Source of the DNA: Paludibacteraceae bacterium
GTDB taxonomy: Bacteria; Bacteroidota; Bacteroidia; Bacteroidales; Paludibacteraceae
DNA length: 42,689 bases
Direction: 5' to 3'
Assembly: GCA_017632345.1 (NCBI GenBank)
Contig: JAGBRL010000005.1
Location: 1 to 42,689, forward strand
Shown here: one piece after another, positions 7,785 through 15,687 of the stretch
Position numbering within the stretch: position 1 is the first letter of the stretch
How the letters are laid out: every line of letters begins with the position of its first letter
Notes under the pieces: model-generated
Told to the model about the DNA's origin: nothing
The model's input: the letters and a program-made list of their open reading frames with translations, nothing else
Databases searched by the model: none
Translations under genes and position numbers: made by a program

Positions 7785-8765
7785 ATGGCAAAATCAACAA
7801 TCGCATTTATAATAAACCCCAACTCGGGGACAAACAATAAAAAAGACCTTCCGGATCTGATTAGAAAGATTCTTGACGCGGACAGGTTTGACATATCTAT
7901 CGAGTTTACTAAATATGCCGGACATGGCAAAGAATTGGCCAAGCAATATGTGGAAGAAGGATTTAATTATGTTGTCGCCTGTGGCGGTGACGGGACAATA
8001 AACGAAGTTGCATCTCAGCTCACAGGCACAAACACCGTATTCGGAATCATACCTTACGGCTCAGGCAACGGATTGGCTAGACATCTAGGCATCTCTTTGA
8101 TTCCTAAGAGAGCATTAAGGCAAATAAACAAGCACTCGATCAAAAGCATTGACTACGGCATGGCTAACGAACATGCCTTTTTCTGCACTTGCGGCACCGG
8201 ATTTGACGCGCACATCAGCCACAAATTCGCAGTGCAAGGCAAACGCGGATTCCTCACATATCTTAAAACGGTTGTAAAAGAGTACTGGGGGTACAAACCG
8301 CACCCTTACACACTTTCTTCCGACGAGTTTGAGATTACGCAGCGCGCTTTTGTCGTGACTATAGCTAACGCCTCGCAATATGGCAACAACGCTTTCATCG
8401 CTCCGCAGGCCAGCACTTCAGACGGACTGCTGGACATATGCATACTCAAGCCGTTTCCATTCTACTCTATTCCGTGGCTCGCATTCCTGCTTTTCCAAAA
8501 AGAGATAGAGCGAAGCAAGCACATTTCCATCCTCCGCACCAAAGGCTTTACGCTAAAACGTAAAAAAGAGGGCGAATTTCATATAGACGGAGACCCTATC
8601 CAAGCTGGTAAGGAAATCTCCATAAAGGTTGTTCCTAACGGGCTTAAAGTGATGATGGGACGCACTCTTGACATAAACGTAATTCTGCGCGCCAGATTGA
8701 TCTATGCTAAAAGAAGGTTCAAATCGCACAAAGAAAGCTTGGAACGTACGTTGAAAATTAACTAA
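7785..8765 (+). CDS. Diacylglycerol kinase family lipid kinase (DAGK catalytic domain)
   Basis: 326-residue lipid kinase of the DagK/YegS/LCB5 family that transfers phosphate from ATP to a lipid hydroxyl. The N-terminus carries FIINPNSGT, a nucleotide-binding signature. GGDGT at residues 67-71 is the diagnostic loop, and YGSGNGLARHLGI follows as in DgkB/YegS. The beta-rich C-terminal domain includes TIANASQYGNN and FHIDGDP. In Bacteroidota such enzymes may act on diacylglycerol or sphingoid bases; the sequence does not decide. It is a single gene with its own promoter and a convergent neighbour. Confidence 0.9.
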   Translation: MAKSTIAFIINPNSGTNNKKDLPDLIRKILDADRFDISIEFTKYAGHGKELAKQYVEEGFNYVVACGGDGTINEVASQLTGTNTVFGIIPYGSGNGLARHLGISLIPKRALRQINKHSIKSIDYGMANEHAFFCTCGTGFDAHISHKFAVQGKRGFLTYLKTVVKEYWGYKPHPYTLSSDEFEITQRAFVVTIANASQYGNNAFIAPQASTSDGLLDICILKPFPFYSIPWLAFLLFQKEIERSKHISILRTKGFTLKRKKEGEFHIDGDPIQAGKEISIKVVPNGLKVMMGRTLDINVILRARLIYAKRRFKSHKESLERTLKIN

Positions 8766-8835
8766 ACGCCATACACAAAAGCGTCCGAAACGAATTACAG
8801 AACAAAAAATTACAAAACTTATCCACACTCCAAAT

Positions 8836-8866
8836 AAAAAAAGGATGCCGAAAAAAAACGGCATCC
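8836..8866 (-). terminator. Intrinsic terminator downstream of the NifX-like gene
   Basis: GGATGCCG (8843-8850) and CGGCATCC (8859-8866) form a perfect 8-bp stem with an 8-base loop. On the minus strand the stem is followed by seven T. On the plus strand the T run is absent, so it mainly serves the minus-strand gene. Confidence 0.75.
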
Positions 8867-8963
8867 TATTAACAAACTAACAAAACTTAATAACATAAAA
8901 ACAGACACGAAAAAATATCTGCCCTATGAACGAAGCCTAAACTTCAAATCAATAAAATTCTTT

Positions 8964-9362
8964 TCAGATTGCAACCGAATATCTATACCGGTGCATTCTG
9001 TTGGCATAACGAGATGACAAGGACAAATCCTCCATATCCCATATCACCAACTTGTTCTGGTTGTACTGTTTAATGGTTTCGATAAGATCATCTGTCTTTG
9101 ATTTGTAAGCTGCAATACCGCGCTGCTTCAAATTTTGCAGCAATGCAGATTGCTGCCCGTTGAACACAACCGCTTTCACTCCCAAATCTTTGAACATTTG
9201 GACTAAGTCTCGAGAATCTGCAACATATTCAGCCACATCAATCCACTGAATTTGACGCGTAACCAAGTCATAAATACAAACATGACTCTCCATTCCCAAA
9301 CTTTCAGCTACGACAAATTTGCGTGCTTCCTTGTCCAATACCGGAATTACTATCTTTGTCAT
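8964..9362 (-). CDS. NifX/NifB-type dinitrogenase cofactor-domain protein
   Basis: 132-residue protein whose first about 105 residues resemble the small NifX/NifB-C (DiNase FeMo-co biosynthesis) domain. It opens MTKIVIPVLDKEARKFVVAE and has ESHVCIYDLVTRQIQWID; the loop VKAVVFNGQQSALLQNLKQRGIAAY resembles the cluster-binding end of the fold. A polar tail follows. No nif genes are near, and orphan members of this family in anaerobes are of unknown role. The ATG at 9362 is preferred over one four codons upstream. A 6-bp inverted repeat (TTTAGT/ACTAAA, 9374-9389) sits just before the start. Confidence 0.68.
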   Translation of the reverse strand: MTKIVIPVLDKEARKFVVAESLGMESHVCIYDLVTRQIQWIDVAEYVADSRDLVQMFKDLGVKAVVFNGQQSALLQNLKQRGIAAYKSKTDDLIETIKQYNQNKLVIWDMEDLSLSSRYANRMHRYRYSVAI

Positions 9363-9720
9363 ATTACAATACATTTAGTGAATACTAAAAGAAACAATAC
9401 AAAAATCATACCAAAAACAGATTACAACCTAAAAAAAATACATTTTCAACAAAAAAACTCAATTTTAAAGCACTTTAGTCTTCTCTAAACACATTAACAG
9501 CCTCCAAAAGCAGAAAACACCACACAATCAATAATCATGCCAAAATAACTAATCTATGAATTGATAGCTCAAAATAAGAAAATTTTACAATAAAAACAAA
9601 CTTAAAGAATAAAATTATTTGCAAATAAAAAAATTACACCAAAACACATACCTACATCAAAAAACATGCCAAAAAAAAACTATGCTAAAAAGCAAATCAG
9701 GCAGTTTATGCTGACAAACA

Positions 9721-9755
9721 TAAAAAAGCACGGAGAAACAGGTCTAACTCCGTGC
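9721..9755 (-). terminator. Intrinsic terminator of the candidate short transcript
   Basis: GCACGGAG (9728-9735) and CTCCGTGC (9748-9755) form a perfect 8-bp stem with a 12-base loop; on the minus strand it is followed by TTTTTTA. Confidence 0.75.
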
Positions 9756-9844
9756 AGTACTGTGTTTATATATGATTAGTAGTTGTTTTTCTCCTTTATT
9801 TTCACCGAACAGCCTTTGTTGACCATTGCGGCTTGACAAAAGTA
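9728..9844 (-). ncRNA. Candidate short transcript (promoter -7 box to terminator)
   Basis: Reading the minus strand, TACTTTTG (9844-9837) fits the -7 consensus and a clear terminator lies at 9755-9728, about 80 bases on. The intervening RNA would be about 100 nt. It contains a 16-codon frame with an ATG at 9826, only a few bases after the likely start of transcription. No TTTG is present at the -33 position. It could be a small RNA, a tiny mRNA, or chance. Confidence 0.35.
9776..9826 (-). CDS. Possible 16-residue micro-ORF in the short transcript
   Basis: ATG at 9826 to TAA at 9778-9776 encodes MVNKGCSVKIKEKNNY. There is almost no leader and no ribosome site, so translation is doubtful. It is listed because it fills the space between the -7 box and the terminator neatly. 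No family recognised. Confidence 0.2.
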   Translation of the reverse strand: MVNKGCSVKIKEKNNY

Positions 9845-9866
9845 CAAACATAAGAAAAACTATATG

Positions 9867-9927
9867 ATGTAACATTGTAACAATATTAAATTTAATCGGT
9901 AACAAAAAGAGGGTAAAAATGTTACAT
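9867..9927. promoter_or_regulatory. Four phased GTAACA-type motifs, candidate operator
   Basis: TGTAACA occurs at 9868-9874 and 9876-9882, GGTAACA at 9898-9904 and the inverted TGTTACA at 9920-9926. The spacings are 8, 22 and 22 bases. The outer copies form a 10-bp inverted repeat (ATGTAACATT and AATGTTACAT). The array is just upstream of the minus-strand -7 box at 9837-9844. Binding by a regulator is an inference from phasing only. Confidence 0.35.
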
Positions 9928-10065
9928 TCTGCACAAAACACTCTGACAATCAAACAAATACAAAAAAACTTCGCAATAACACAGATTAAGCAACAAATAA
10001 AATCCGACGCGGCTATTTCACTTAAACACACACCAACCATTTAGCCCGCAAAAAAACAAACAAAG

Positions 10066-10095
10066 AAAAAAGCGTCCCTGCCAAAGCAAAGACGC
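10066..10095 (-). terminator. Intrinsic terminator of the lpx operon
   Basis: On the minus strand GCGTCTTTGC pairs with GCAGGGACGC (10 bp, two G-T pairs) around a four-base loop, followed by TTTTTTC. It lies 28 bases after the lpxA stop. Confidence 0.75.
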
Positions 10096-10123
10096 CCTTC
10101 TACATATAACAACAACAAAATAA

Positions 10124-10906
10124 TTATGCTTCAAAATACCCCTTGATTATGCCTCGCTGAGAACTCTTTACAAAGTCAACAATAGCACGTTTCTCCTCAG
10201 ATTCTGCGAACTCGGCCTCAATCTTGTCAATTGCATGAGTTGTGTTCAAACCAGACTGATATATAACCCTGTACATATCCTGAATATCACGAATCTGTTC
10301 AGACGTAAAACCACGACGGCGCAAACCAACCAAGTTTATACCTGAATAAGTGGCAGGCTCACGTCCTACAGTCACATACGGCGGAATATCCTTTCCGAAG
10401 CGACATCCACCCTGAACCATAACATGCGCTCCGATGCGAGTGAACTGATGAACCAACGTTCCTCCTGAAACGATAGCGTAATCGTCCACCTCGATTTCAC
10501 CAGCAAGCTGAGTAGAATTGCCCAATATAATATTGTTACCAACCACACAGTCATGAGCCACATGCACATAAGCCATAATCAAGCAATTATTGCCAATCAC
10601 AGTCTTACCCCTAGAGGCTGTACCCCTATTAATTGTAACACACTCTCTGATAGTTGTATTGTCACCAATTTCAGCCGTAGTTTCCTCGCCCTTAAACTTC
10701 AAGTCCTGAGGAATAGCCGAAATCACAGCACCCGGAAAAATAATACAATTCTTGCCAATTCTCGCACCCTCTAGAATGGTTACATTTGACATAATCTTAG
10801 TACCGTCGCCAATGACCACATTCTTGTCAATAAACACAAACGGACCAATCTCTACATTCTGTCCTATCTTAGCATCCGGATGAATCTTTACAAACTGCTG
10901 CTCCAT
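10124..10906 (-). CDS. lpxA: UDP-N-acetylglucosamine acyltransferase LpxA
   Basis: 260-residue cytoplasmic acyltransferase catalysing the first step of lipid A synthesis: transfer of 3-hydroxyacyl from ACP to UDP-GlcNAc. Hexapeptide repeats (I-G-x-N, V-I-G-D-G patterns) span about residues 8-185, forming the left-handed beta helix. HVAHDCVVGNN contains the conserved catalytic His (H125 in E. coli). The C-terminal helical domain (RRRGFTSEQIRDIQDMYRVI) is typical. The ATG at 10906 lies two bases after the lpxC-fabZ stop, so translation is probably coupled. Last gene of the operon. Confidence 0.97.
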   Translation of the reverse strand: MEQQFVKIHPDAKIGQNVEIGPFVFIDKNVVIGDGTKIMSNVTILEGARIGKNCIIFPGAVISAIPQDLKFKGEETTAEIGDNTTIRECVTINRGTASRGKTVIGNNCLIMAYVHVAHDCVVGNNIILGNSTQLAGEIEVDDYAIVSGGTLVHQFTRIGAHVMVQGGCRFGKDIPPYVTVGREPATYSGINLVGLRRRGFTSEQIRDIQDMYRVIYQSGLNTTHAIDKIEAEFAESEEKRAIVDFVKSSQRGIIKGYFEA

Positions 10907-10908
10907 GA

Positions 10909-12291
10909 TTACTTATTTTTTACAATTTGAGCCATAAATTCCGCCTCTGTCGTTATCTTGTCGCCTACAAAGGTATAGCCTTTCATATAGGCGCAACCTC
11001 TACGGATTTCTGTCATCAATTCCAGCTTGAAGATAAGCGTATCCCCAGGGACCACCTTCTGACGGAACTTAACATTATCAATTTTCATAAAGTAAGTAGA
11101 ATAACGTTCAGGCTCATCTACCGAGTTAAGCACAAGCAACCCGCCTGTCTGAGCCATCGCTTCCACCAAAAGCACGCCCGGCATAACAGGCTCCTCTGGG
11201 AAGTGACCGCAGAAAAACGTTTCATTCACAGTCACGTTTTTCACACCAACAATACTTTTATCGTTAATTTCAATAATCTTGTCAACCAAAAGGAAAGGCC
11301 AACGATGCGGCAGCAAATCCTTTATCTGATTCACATTCATGACCGGAGCCTTATTCATGTCATACACAGGCGCGAACACCTCTTGCTTCTTGATTTCCTT
11401 GCGAATCTGCTTAGCCAAATCAGTGTTAACCTTATGACCAGGACAAGTTGCGATTACACGCCCCTTTATAGGCTTGCCTATAAGCGCCAAGTCACCCACG
11501 ATATCCAACAATTTATGACGAGCAGGCTCGTTATCAAACTGAAGCGGCTTGACATTAAGATAACCTATATTATCCACCTTTATACGCTCCTTACCCAGAA
11601 TATCAGTTAATCTGTCTATCTCAGCCTGATCAATAACCTGATCGTAAATGACGATAGCATTCTCCAGATCACCGCCCTTTATAAGATTACTCTTCAGAAG
11701 CGCCTCTAGTTCCCTTACAAACACAAACGTGCGGCAAGAAGCAATTTCCTTCTCATAATCTTCCAGAGAGTCAAGAGATGCGTACTGATTACTAAGAACA
11801 GGAGAATCGAACGAAACCAGCACATTCACGCTGAAGTCATCGTCCGGAAGCATAACGATAGAAGAGCCGTTCTCAGTTTTGTACTCAATTTTCTTTCGCA
11901 CAACGTAATAGTCACGGTCCTCAGTCTGTTCCTCAAGTCCAACCTCGCCAATCTTTGCCGAATAACAAACAGCGCTACCGTCCATGATAGGGAATTCAGG
12001 CTGATTCACCTGAATAAGGCAATTGTCAACGCCAGCAGCATAAAGAGCAGACATAGCATGCTCTATAGTGCTAACTCTCGCACCGCCCTTCTCCAACACA
12101 GTTCCGCGCGTCGTTTCAACTACATTCTCAGCCAAAGCGTCAATCACAGGAGCGTTTTCCAAATCAACTCTCTGAATTTTAATGCCATGGTTAGCGGGAG
12201 CCGGATTGAACGTTACTGTTATAGGCAGCCCTGTATGCAGCCCTTTTCCCTCCAGCGTAAACGCCGCTTTTAAAGTTTTCTGTTTAGACAT
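10909..12291 (-). CDS. lpxC-fabZ: Bifunctional UDP-3-O-acyl-N-acetylglucosamine deacetylase / (3R)-hydroxyacyl-ACP dehydratase (LpxC-FabZ)
   Basis: 460-residue fusion found across Bacteroidota. Residues 1 to about 305 are LpxC, the zinc deacetylase that commits to lipid A: STIEHAM gives H78, EPARHKLLDIVGD gives H259 and D263 (the three zinc ligands), and PGH gives H286, the catalytic histidine. Residues about 315-460 are FabZ, the fatty-acid dehydratase: LLPHRWPFLLVD, then GHFPEEPVMPG with H363, and E377 in LLVEAMAQ. Fusing the enzymes that compete for hydroxyacyl-ACP may help balance lipid A and phospholipid. It lies ten bases after lpxD and two before lpxA. No residue is missing. Confidence 0.97.
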   Translation of the reverse strand: MSKQKTLKAAFTLEGKGLHTGLPITVTFNPAPANHGIKIQRVDLENAPVIDALAENVVETTRGTVLEKGGARVSTIEHAMSALYAAGVDNCLIQVNQPEFPIMDGSAVCYSAKIGEVGLEEQTEDRDYYVVRKKIEYKTENGSSIVMLPDDDFSVNVLVSFDSPVLSNQYASLDSLEDYEKEIASCRTFVFVRELEALLKSNLIKGGDLENAIVIYDQVIDQAEIDRLTDILGKERIKVDNIGYLNVKPLQFDNEPARHKLLDIVGDLALIGKPIKGRVIATCPGHKVNTDLAKQIRKEIKKQEVFAPVYDMNKAPVMNVNQIKDLLPHRWPFLLVDKIIEINDKSIVGVKNVTVNETFFCGHFPEEPVMPGVLLVEAMAQTGGLLVLNSVDEPERYSTYFMKIDNVKFRQKVVPGDTLIFKLELMTEIRRGCAYMKGYTFVGDKITTEAEFMAQIVKNK

Positions 12292-12301
12292 ATCCTGAGT
12301 C

Positions 12302-13348
12302 TTATTTATTAATCAATTTCTGAAGTTCCTCAACCTGTTTCTGCAACTGAATCAAAGTGTTTCTCATATCGGGCAAATTCTTAAAGCACACATGAGCGCG
12401 CCTGTACAATTTGGCATCCATGTGAGGATACCCCTGATACATCTGCCCCTCTTCCTTTATAGTGTTTGACACGCCTGTACGAGCTGCAAACACAGAACCG
12501 TCAGCTATAGACAAATGTCCGACACAGCCAGACTGCCCGCCAAACATGCAGCGTTTGCCTATCTTTGTAGAACCTGCAACAGCAGACATTGCGGCCATAA
12601 CCGTATCTTCTCCCACTTCGACATTATGAGCTATCTGAATAAGATTGTCCAACTTGACGCCACGACGGATTGTAGTGGAACCCATTGTAGATCTGTCCAC
12701 CGTAGTGTTCGCTCCGATTTCAACATCATCTTCAATGACCACATTTCCGACCTGAGGAATTTTATTGTATCGACCTTCCGAATCCGGAGCAAATCCAAAT
12801 CCGTCCGAACCAATAATAGCGCCAGCATGAATCACGACGTTATTGCCAAGCACGCACCCCTTGTAAATCTTAACACCAGGATAAAGCGTCACATTGTCTC
12901 CGATCTGCACCCCGTCGCCGATATAAACATGAGGATAAATTTGAGGATTAGCGCCAACCTTCACACCATCTTCGATGACTGTATAAGCGCCCACATACGC
13001 GTTGCCACCCAATTCAGCCTTTTCTGAAATAACAGCAGTCTCATGCACGCCAGACTTTTTAGCGTTCATATTCTCTACCATGCTCATTAGCGTAGCCAAA
13101 GCGGAATATGAGTTTTCCACCTTTATAAGAGTGGCGTCAATATTCTTCTCCGGCACAAAATCCGCATTCACAAGAACAAGGCTTGCTTTTGTGGTATATA
13201 TATACTCTGTATATTTAGGATTGGCCAAGAACGTTAACGTTCCCGGTCTGCCTTCCTCTATCTTTGAAAAATCAGAAACCTTCACGTTCGGGTCTCCGAC
13301 AACCTGACCATTCAAAAGGCCAGCCAATTGCTGCGCTGAAAATTCCAT
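12302..13348 (-). CDS. lpxD: UDP-3-O-acylglucosamine N-acyltransferase LpxD
   Basis: 348-residue third enzyme of lipid A synthesis, adding the second hydroxyacyl chain. The N-terminal uridine-binding domain (MEFSAQQLAGLLNGQVVGD) is followed by many hexapeptide repeats. HAGAIIGSDGFGFAP holds the conserved catalytic region. VDRSTMGSTTIRRGVKLDNL and IAHNVEVGEDT are family segments. The C-terminal helix is polar. The ATG at 13348 fits the family; the upstream in-frame ATG would add 27 residues. First gene of the lpxD-lpxC/fabZ-lpxA operon, with its own promoter. Confidence 0.96.
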   Translation of the reverse strand: MEFSAQQLAGLLNGQVVGDPNVKVSDFSKIEEGRPGTLTFLANPKYTEYIYTTKASLVLVNADFVPEKNIDATLIKVENSYSALATLMSMVENMNAKKSGVHETAVISEKAELGGNAYVGAYTVIEDGVKVGANPQIYPHVYIGDGVQIGDNVTLYPGVKIYKGCVLGNNVVIHAGAIIGSDGFGFAPDSEGRYNKIPQVGNVVIEDDVEIGANTTVDRSTMGSTTIRRGVKLDNLIQIAHNVEVGEDTVMAAMSAVAGSTKIGKRCMFGGQSGCVGHLSIADGSVFAARTGVSNTIKEEGQMYQGYPHMDAKLYRRAHVCFKNLPDMRNTLIQLQKQVEELQKLINK

Positions 13349-13363
13349 TCCAATTATTTTTTG

Positions 13364-13395
13364 CAAAAGTATGACATTTTGAGATACTAAGGAAA
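13364..13395 (-). promoter_or_regulatory. Promoter of the lpxD-lpxC/fabZ-lpxA operon
   Basis: On the minus strand TACTTTTG (13371-13364) is a perfect -7 box 16 bp before the lpxD ATG. TTTC (13395-13392) lies 20 bp upstream as a three-of-four -33 element. Confidence 0.5.
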
Positions 13396-13471
13396 ATTTA
13401 TCGCATAAAAAAACGCCGATAATGCACAAAATTCGACTTTTCCGCCTAAATATGTGCCATTTTTCCTACAA

Positions 13472-14695
13472 TCACACTTTCAGATAACAATAATAATACC
13501 TTTTCACCTGCTTAGAGAGCATCGAAATATCCAACATATCAGACGCCTCGGCGATGTCACACAAAGAGCCGTCGCCATAAAGTACATTAATCTTATAATC
13601 CTTGTGGCTATACGTGTTGGCAGACACCGGCACCTCAGAAAAAAGATACCTGCACTCATCGTCCGCCAGCCCCAAGTCCACTGCATACCGCCTTGCCACC
13701 TCAGTCCGCTTCTCTTCGGTCATAGGCGAATCGTTAACCTCAACCTTGAATAGCCTTCTGTTTACAAGGCATTTGCTCAACATCGAAACAACCCTGTCCG
13801 GATGCTGCTCCCACACCTTGAGGGCGCACACAACATCAGAGTCGTCCATCATTGCAAAATGCTGAAGAGCCTCTCCTCCTTCCTCAAAATCAGCCTTAGT
13901 CACCTTGTTATATAAAAAATATCTCAGCTGCGGCGACGCAAAAAACTCTGCGCCGTTCAAAGCAAGATCCTTAACGCGCCTAAGCAAGTTAAGAAGCACC
14001 TGCTCTGCCGCAACAGAAGCCTTATGAAAATAGACCTGCCAATACATTATACGCCTTGCTATCAGGAACTTTTCTATCGAATAAATTCCCTTTGCCTCCA
14101 CAACCAGCCGGTCGTCTGCAACATCAAGCATATTAATGATGCGGTCCGTCCCCACAGCCCCTTCCACCACGCCGGTGAAGAAACTGTCCCTCATCAGATA
14201 GTCCAGCCTGTCCATATCCAACTGGCTCGACACAAGCTGGTGCAGGAACATTTTAGGATATTCATTTTTGAATATTGCGATTGCGACATCAAGTTTGCCA
14301 CCCATCTCCCGGTTCATCTGCTCCATCATCGCAAGAGATATATGCTCGTGCGTCACACCGTCGGCAAAAGCATCCTCAAGCACATGAGAGAACGGAGCGT
14401 GCCCCAAGTCGTGCAAAAGAATGGCGAGCAACGCCCCATGAGCCTCCTCTTCCGTAATCACATTCCCCTTCAGCCGCAACTGCACCACAGCCTCGTCCAT
14501 CAAGTGCATGGCGCCAAGTGAATGCTGAAAACGCGTGTGCTGCGCTCCAGGATAAACCATATAAGTCAGTCCAAGCTGCTTAACCCTTCCCAACCTCTGA
14601 AAATAGGGATGCTGCACAACATCATACAGAAAATCCGACGGCATAGTTATAAAACCATGCACTGGATCATTTATTATTTTTCTTCTATTTTTCAC
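13472..14695 (-). CDS. HD-domain phosphohydrolase (COG1078, SAMHD1/dGTPase-like)
   Basis: 407-residue cytoplasmic metal-dependent phosphohydrolase. INDPVHGFI at the N-terminus and YPGAQHTRFQHSLG (H53, H58) followed by LLHDLGHAPFSH (H95, D96) are the COG1078 signature, with a later Asp in QLDMDRLDYLMRDS completing the HD site. Family members hydrolyse dNTPs or are uncharacterised, and substrate cannot be assigned here. A perfect promoter lies 23-54 bp upstream of the start. It is the gene after the lpx promoter region on the same strand but is separated by 124 bp, so it is probably a separate unit. Confidence 0.9.
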   Translation of the reverse strand: MKNRRKIINDPVHGFITMPSDFLYDVVQHPYFQRLGRVKQLGLTYMVYPGAQHTRFQHSLGAMHLMDEAVVQLRLKGNVITEEEAHGALLAILLHDLGHAPFSHVLEDAFADGVTHEHISLAMMEQMNREMGGKLDVAIAIFKNEYPKMFLHQLVSSQLDMDRLDYLMRDSFFTGVVEGAVGTDRIINMLDVADDRLVVEAKGIYSIEKFLIARRIMYWQVYFHKASVAAEQVLLNLLRRVKDLALNGAEFFASPQLRYFLYNKVTKADFEEGGEALQHFAMMDDSDVVCALKVWEQHPDRVVSMLSKCLVNRRLFKVEVNDSPMTEEKRTEVARRYAVDLGLADDECRYLFSEVPVSANTYSHKDYKINVLYGDGSLCDIAEASDMLDISMLSKQVKRYYYCYLKV

Positions 14696-14717
14696 AAGAA
14701 AAGAACGTTATATTTTC

Positions 14718-14749
14718 AAAAATAGCGACTATATTCGACAAAAACAAAT
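14718..14749 (-). promoter_or_regulatory. Bacteroidota-type promoter for the HD phosphohydrolase gene
   Basis: On the minus strand TTTG (14749-14746), 20 bp, then TATTTTTG (14725-14718). Both elements are perfect; the start codon is 23 bp downstream. Confidence 0.75.
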
Positions 14750-14866
14750 TTCACAACGTTTTTTTGCTTCGCCTCTGAACAATTTCGCATACGAACCAAC
14801 ACCAATCTTTCCATTCAAAACATTTGCGACATTAACCCGCACATTAAGCAACCTGTCGGCGGCGAT

Positions 14867-15667
14867 TCAGTCCGCTTTCATAACGTAACCTTTTTTCTCA
14901 AACATCTTTCTGTAATTATAAGTTCCATCGCCCTCCAAAGAAAGCAAGAACTTTGAAAAGTCACGCTCCATAACATCAAGCACAGCCGACGGATTTCGAG
15001 CCTCCATATCCAGTTTCTTTTTCAGGACGCCCGCCATTCTTCTGTTCTCCGGATGCTTGCCGGCCAAATCGTCGATAGCCTTTTTCAAATCCGCCACAAT
15101 AGCGCCTACAGGAGCAAGATACACCACGTCCTTAGTCTGATAATCGCCTAAAATATGCACCGCATACAGCACAGACACCAAAGCCCTTCGCTGTTCTCGC
15201 TTAAACGAATTACCAAACAGCGCAGCCGCACGGTCCATCAGTTCCCTGTTCCTCTTTCCCACAATCTCACCCATCAAGTTCCAAAACTCAGTTGTGTCCG
15301 CCGCAGCAATTTTGCCTTCTCTTATTCCCCTATCCAAACTCAACCTTAACGGCGGATACTGTTTAAAATTACCAGTGAATCCCCAGTGAAACCACACCCT
15401 GTGCCTGCCATACGTCAATTTGCCAAACTTAGGATGATTTTTTATCTGATGCGGAATGACGCTTCTCATATCGCCGTTCGGATGGTCAAGATAATTAGAA
15501 ACCTCTCTGTAAAAAGCTATCACATCCTTGTTCTTTTTCTTCGCATAACTTCCTCTCCACTCAAAAGGAAACACCCTCTGCATATCCTTCGAATGACCTT
15601 GCCAATTGTGGGCAAAAGAGAGTTGTACGAACAACGCAGCCAACAGAACAAAAAGCACCCTTTTCAT
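14867..15667 (-). CDS. Secreted S1/P1-nuclease or phospholipase-C-like protein
   Basis: 266 residues with a clear signal peptide (MKRVLFVLLAALFVQLSFA, cleavage after about residue 19). The mature start HNWQGH and the motif H171-I-L-G-D175 (HILGDYQ) resemble zinc ligands of the S1/P1 nuclease and phospholipase C superfamily, where the pattern is W near the mature N-terminus plus H-x-x-G-D. WFHWGF may add another ligand. The rest is basic and helical. The substrate is unknown and the family call is from motifs only. It follows the methyltransferase gene by 20 bases, so it is probably the last gene of the pyrK run. Confidence 0.6.
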   Translation of the reverse strand: MKRVLFVLLAALFVQLSFAHNWQGHSKDMQRVFPFEWRGSYAKKKNKDVIAFYREVSNYLDHPNGDMRSVIPHQIKNHPKFGKLTYGRHRVWFHWGFTGNFKQYPPLRLSLDRGIREGKIAAADTTEFWNLMGEIVGKRNRELMDRAAALFGNSFKREQRRALVSVLYAVHILGDYQTKDVVYLAPVGAIVADLKKAIDDLAGKHPENRRMAGVLKKKLDMEARNPSAVLDVMERDFSKFLLSLEGDGTYNYRKMFEKKGYVMKAD

Positions 15668-15687
15668 TGCAATGAACCGTTAAAGCT

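Larger units (their letters stand above)
9363..10123. other. AT-rich gap of about 760 bp without a conventional gene
   Basis: No ORF here resembles a protein. The 9400-9720 part is A-rich and shows nothing else. The 9721-9930 part holds a possible short minus-strand transcript and a repeated GTAACA motif, listed separately. The lpxA terminator sits at 10066-10095. Confidence 0.7.

Noticed and set aside
9744..10040. 98-codon minus-strand frame in the AT-rich gap
   Set aside because: Hydrophobic low-complexity translation, no ribosome site, and it runs through the terminator region; the shorter transcript model explains the area better.
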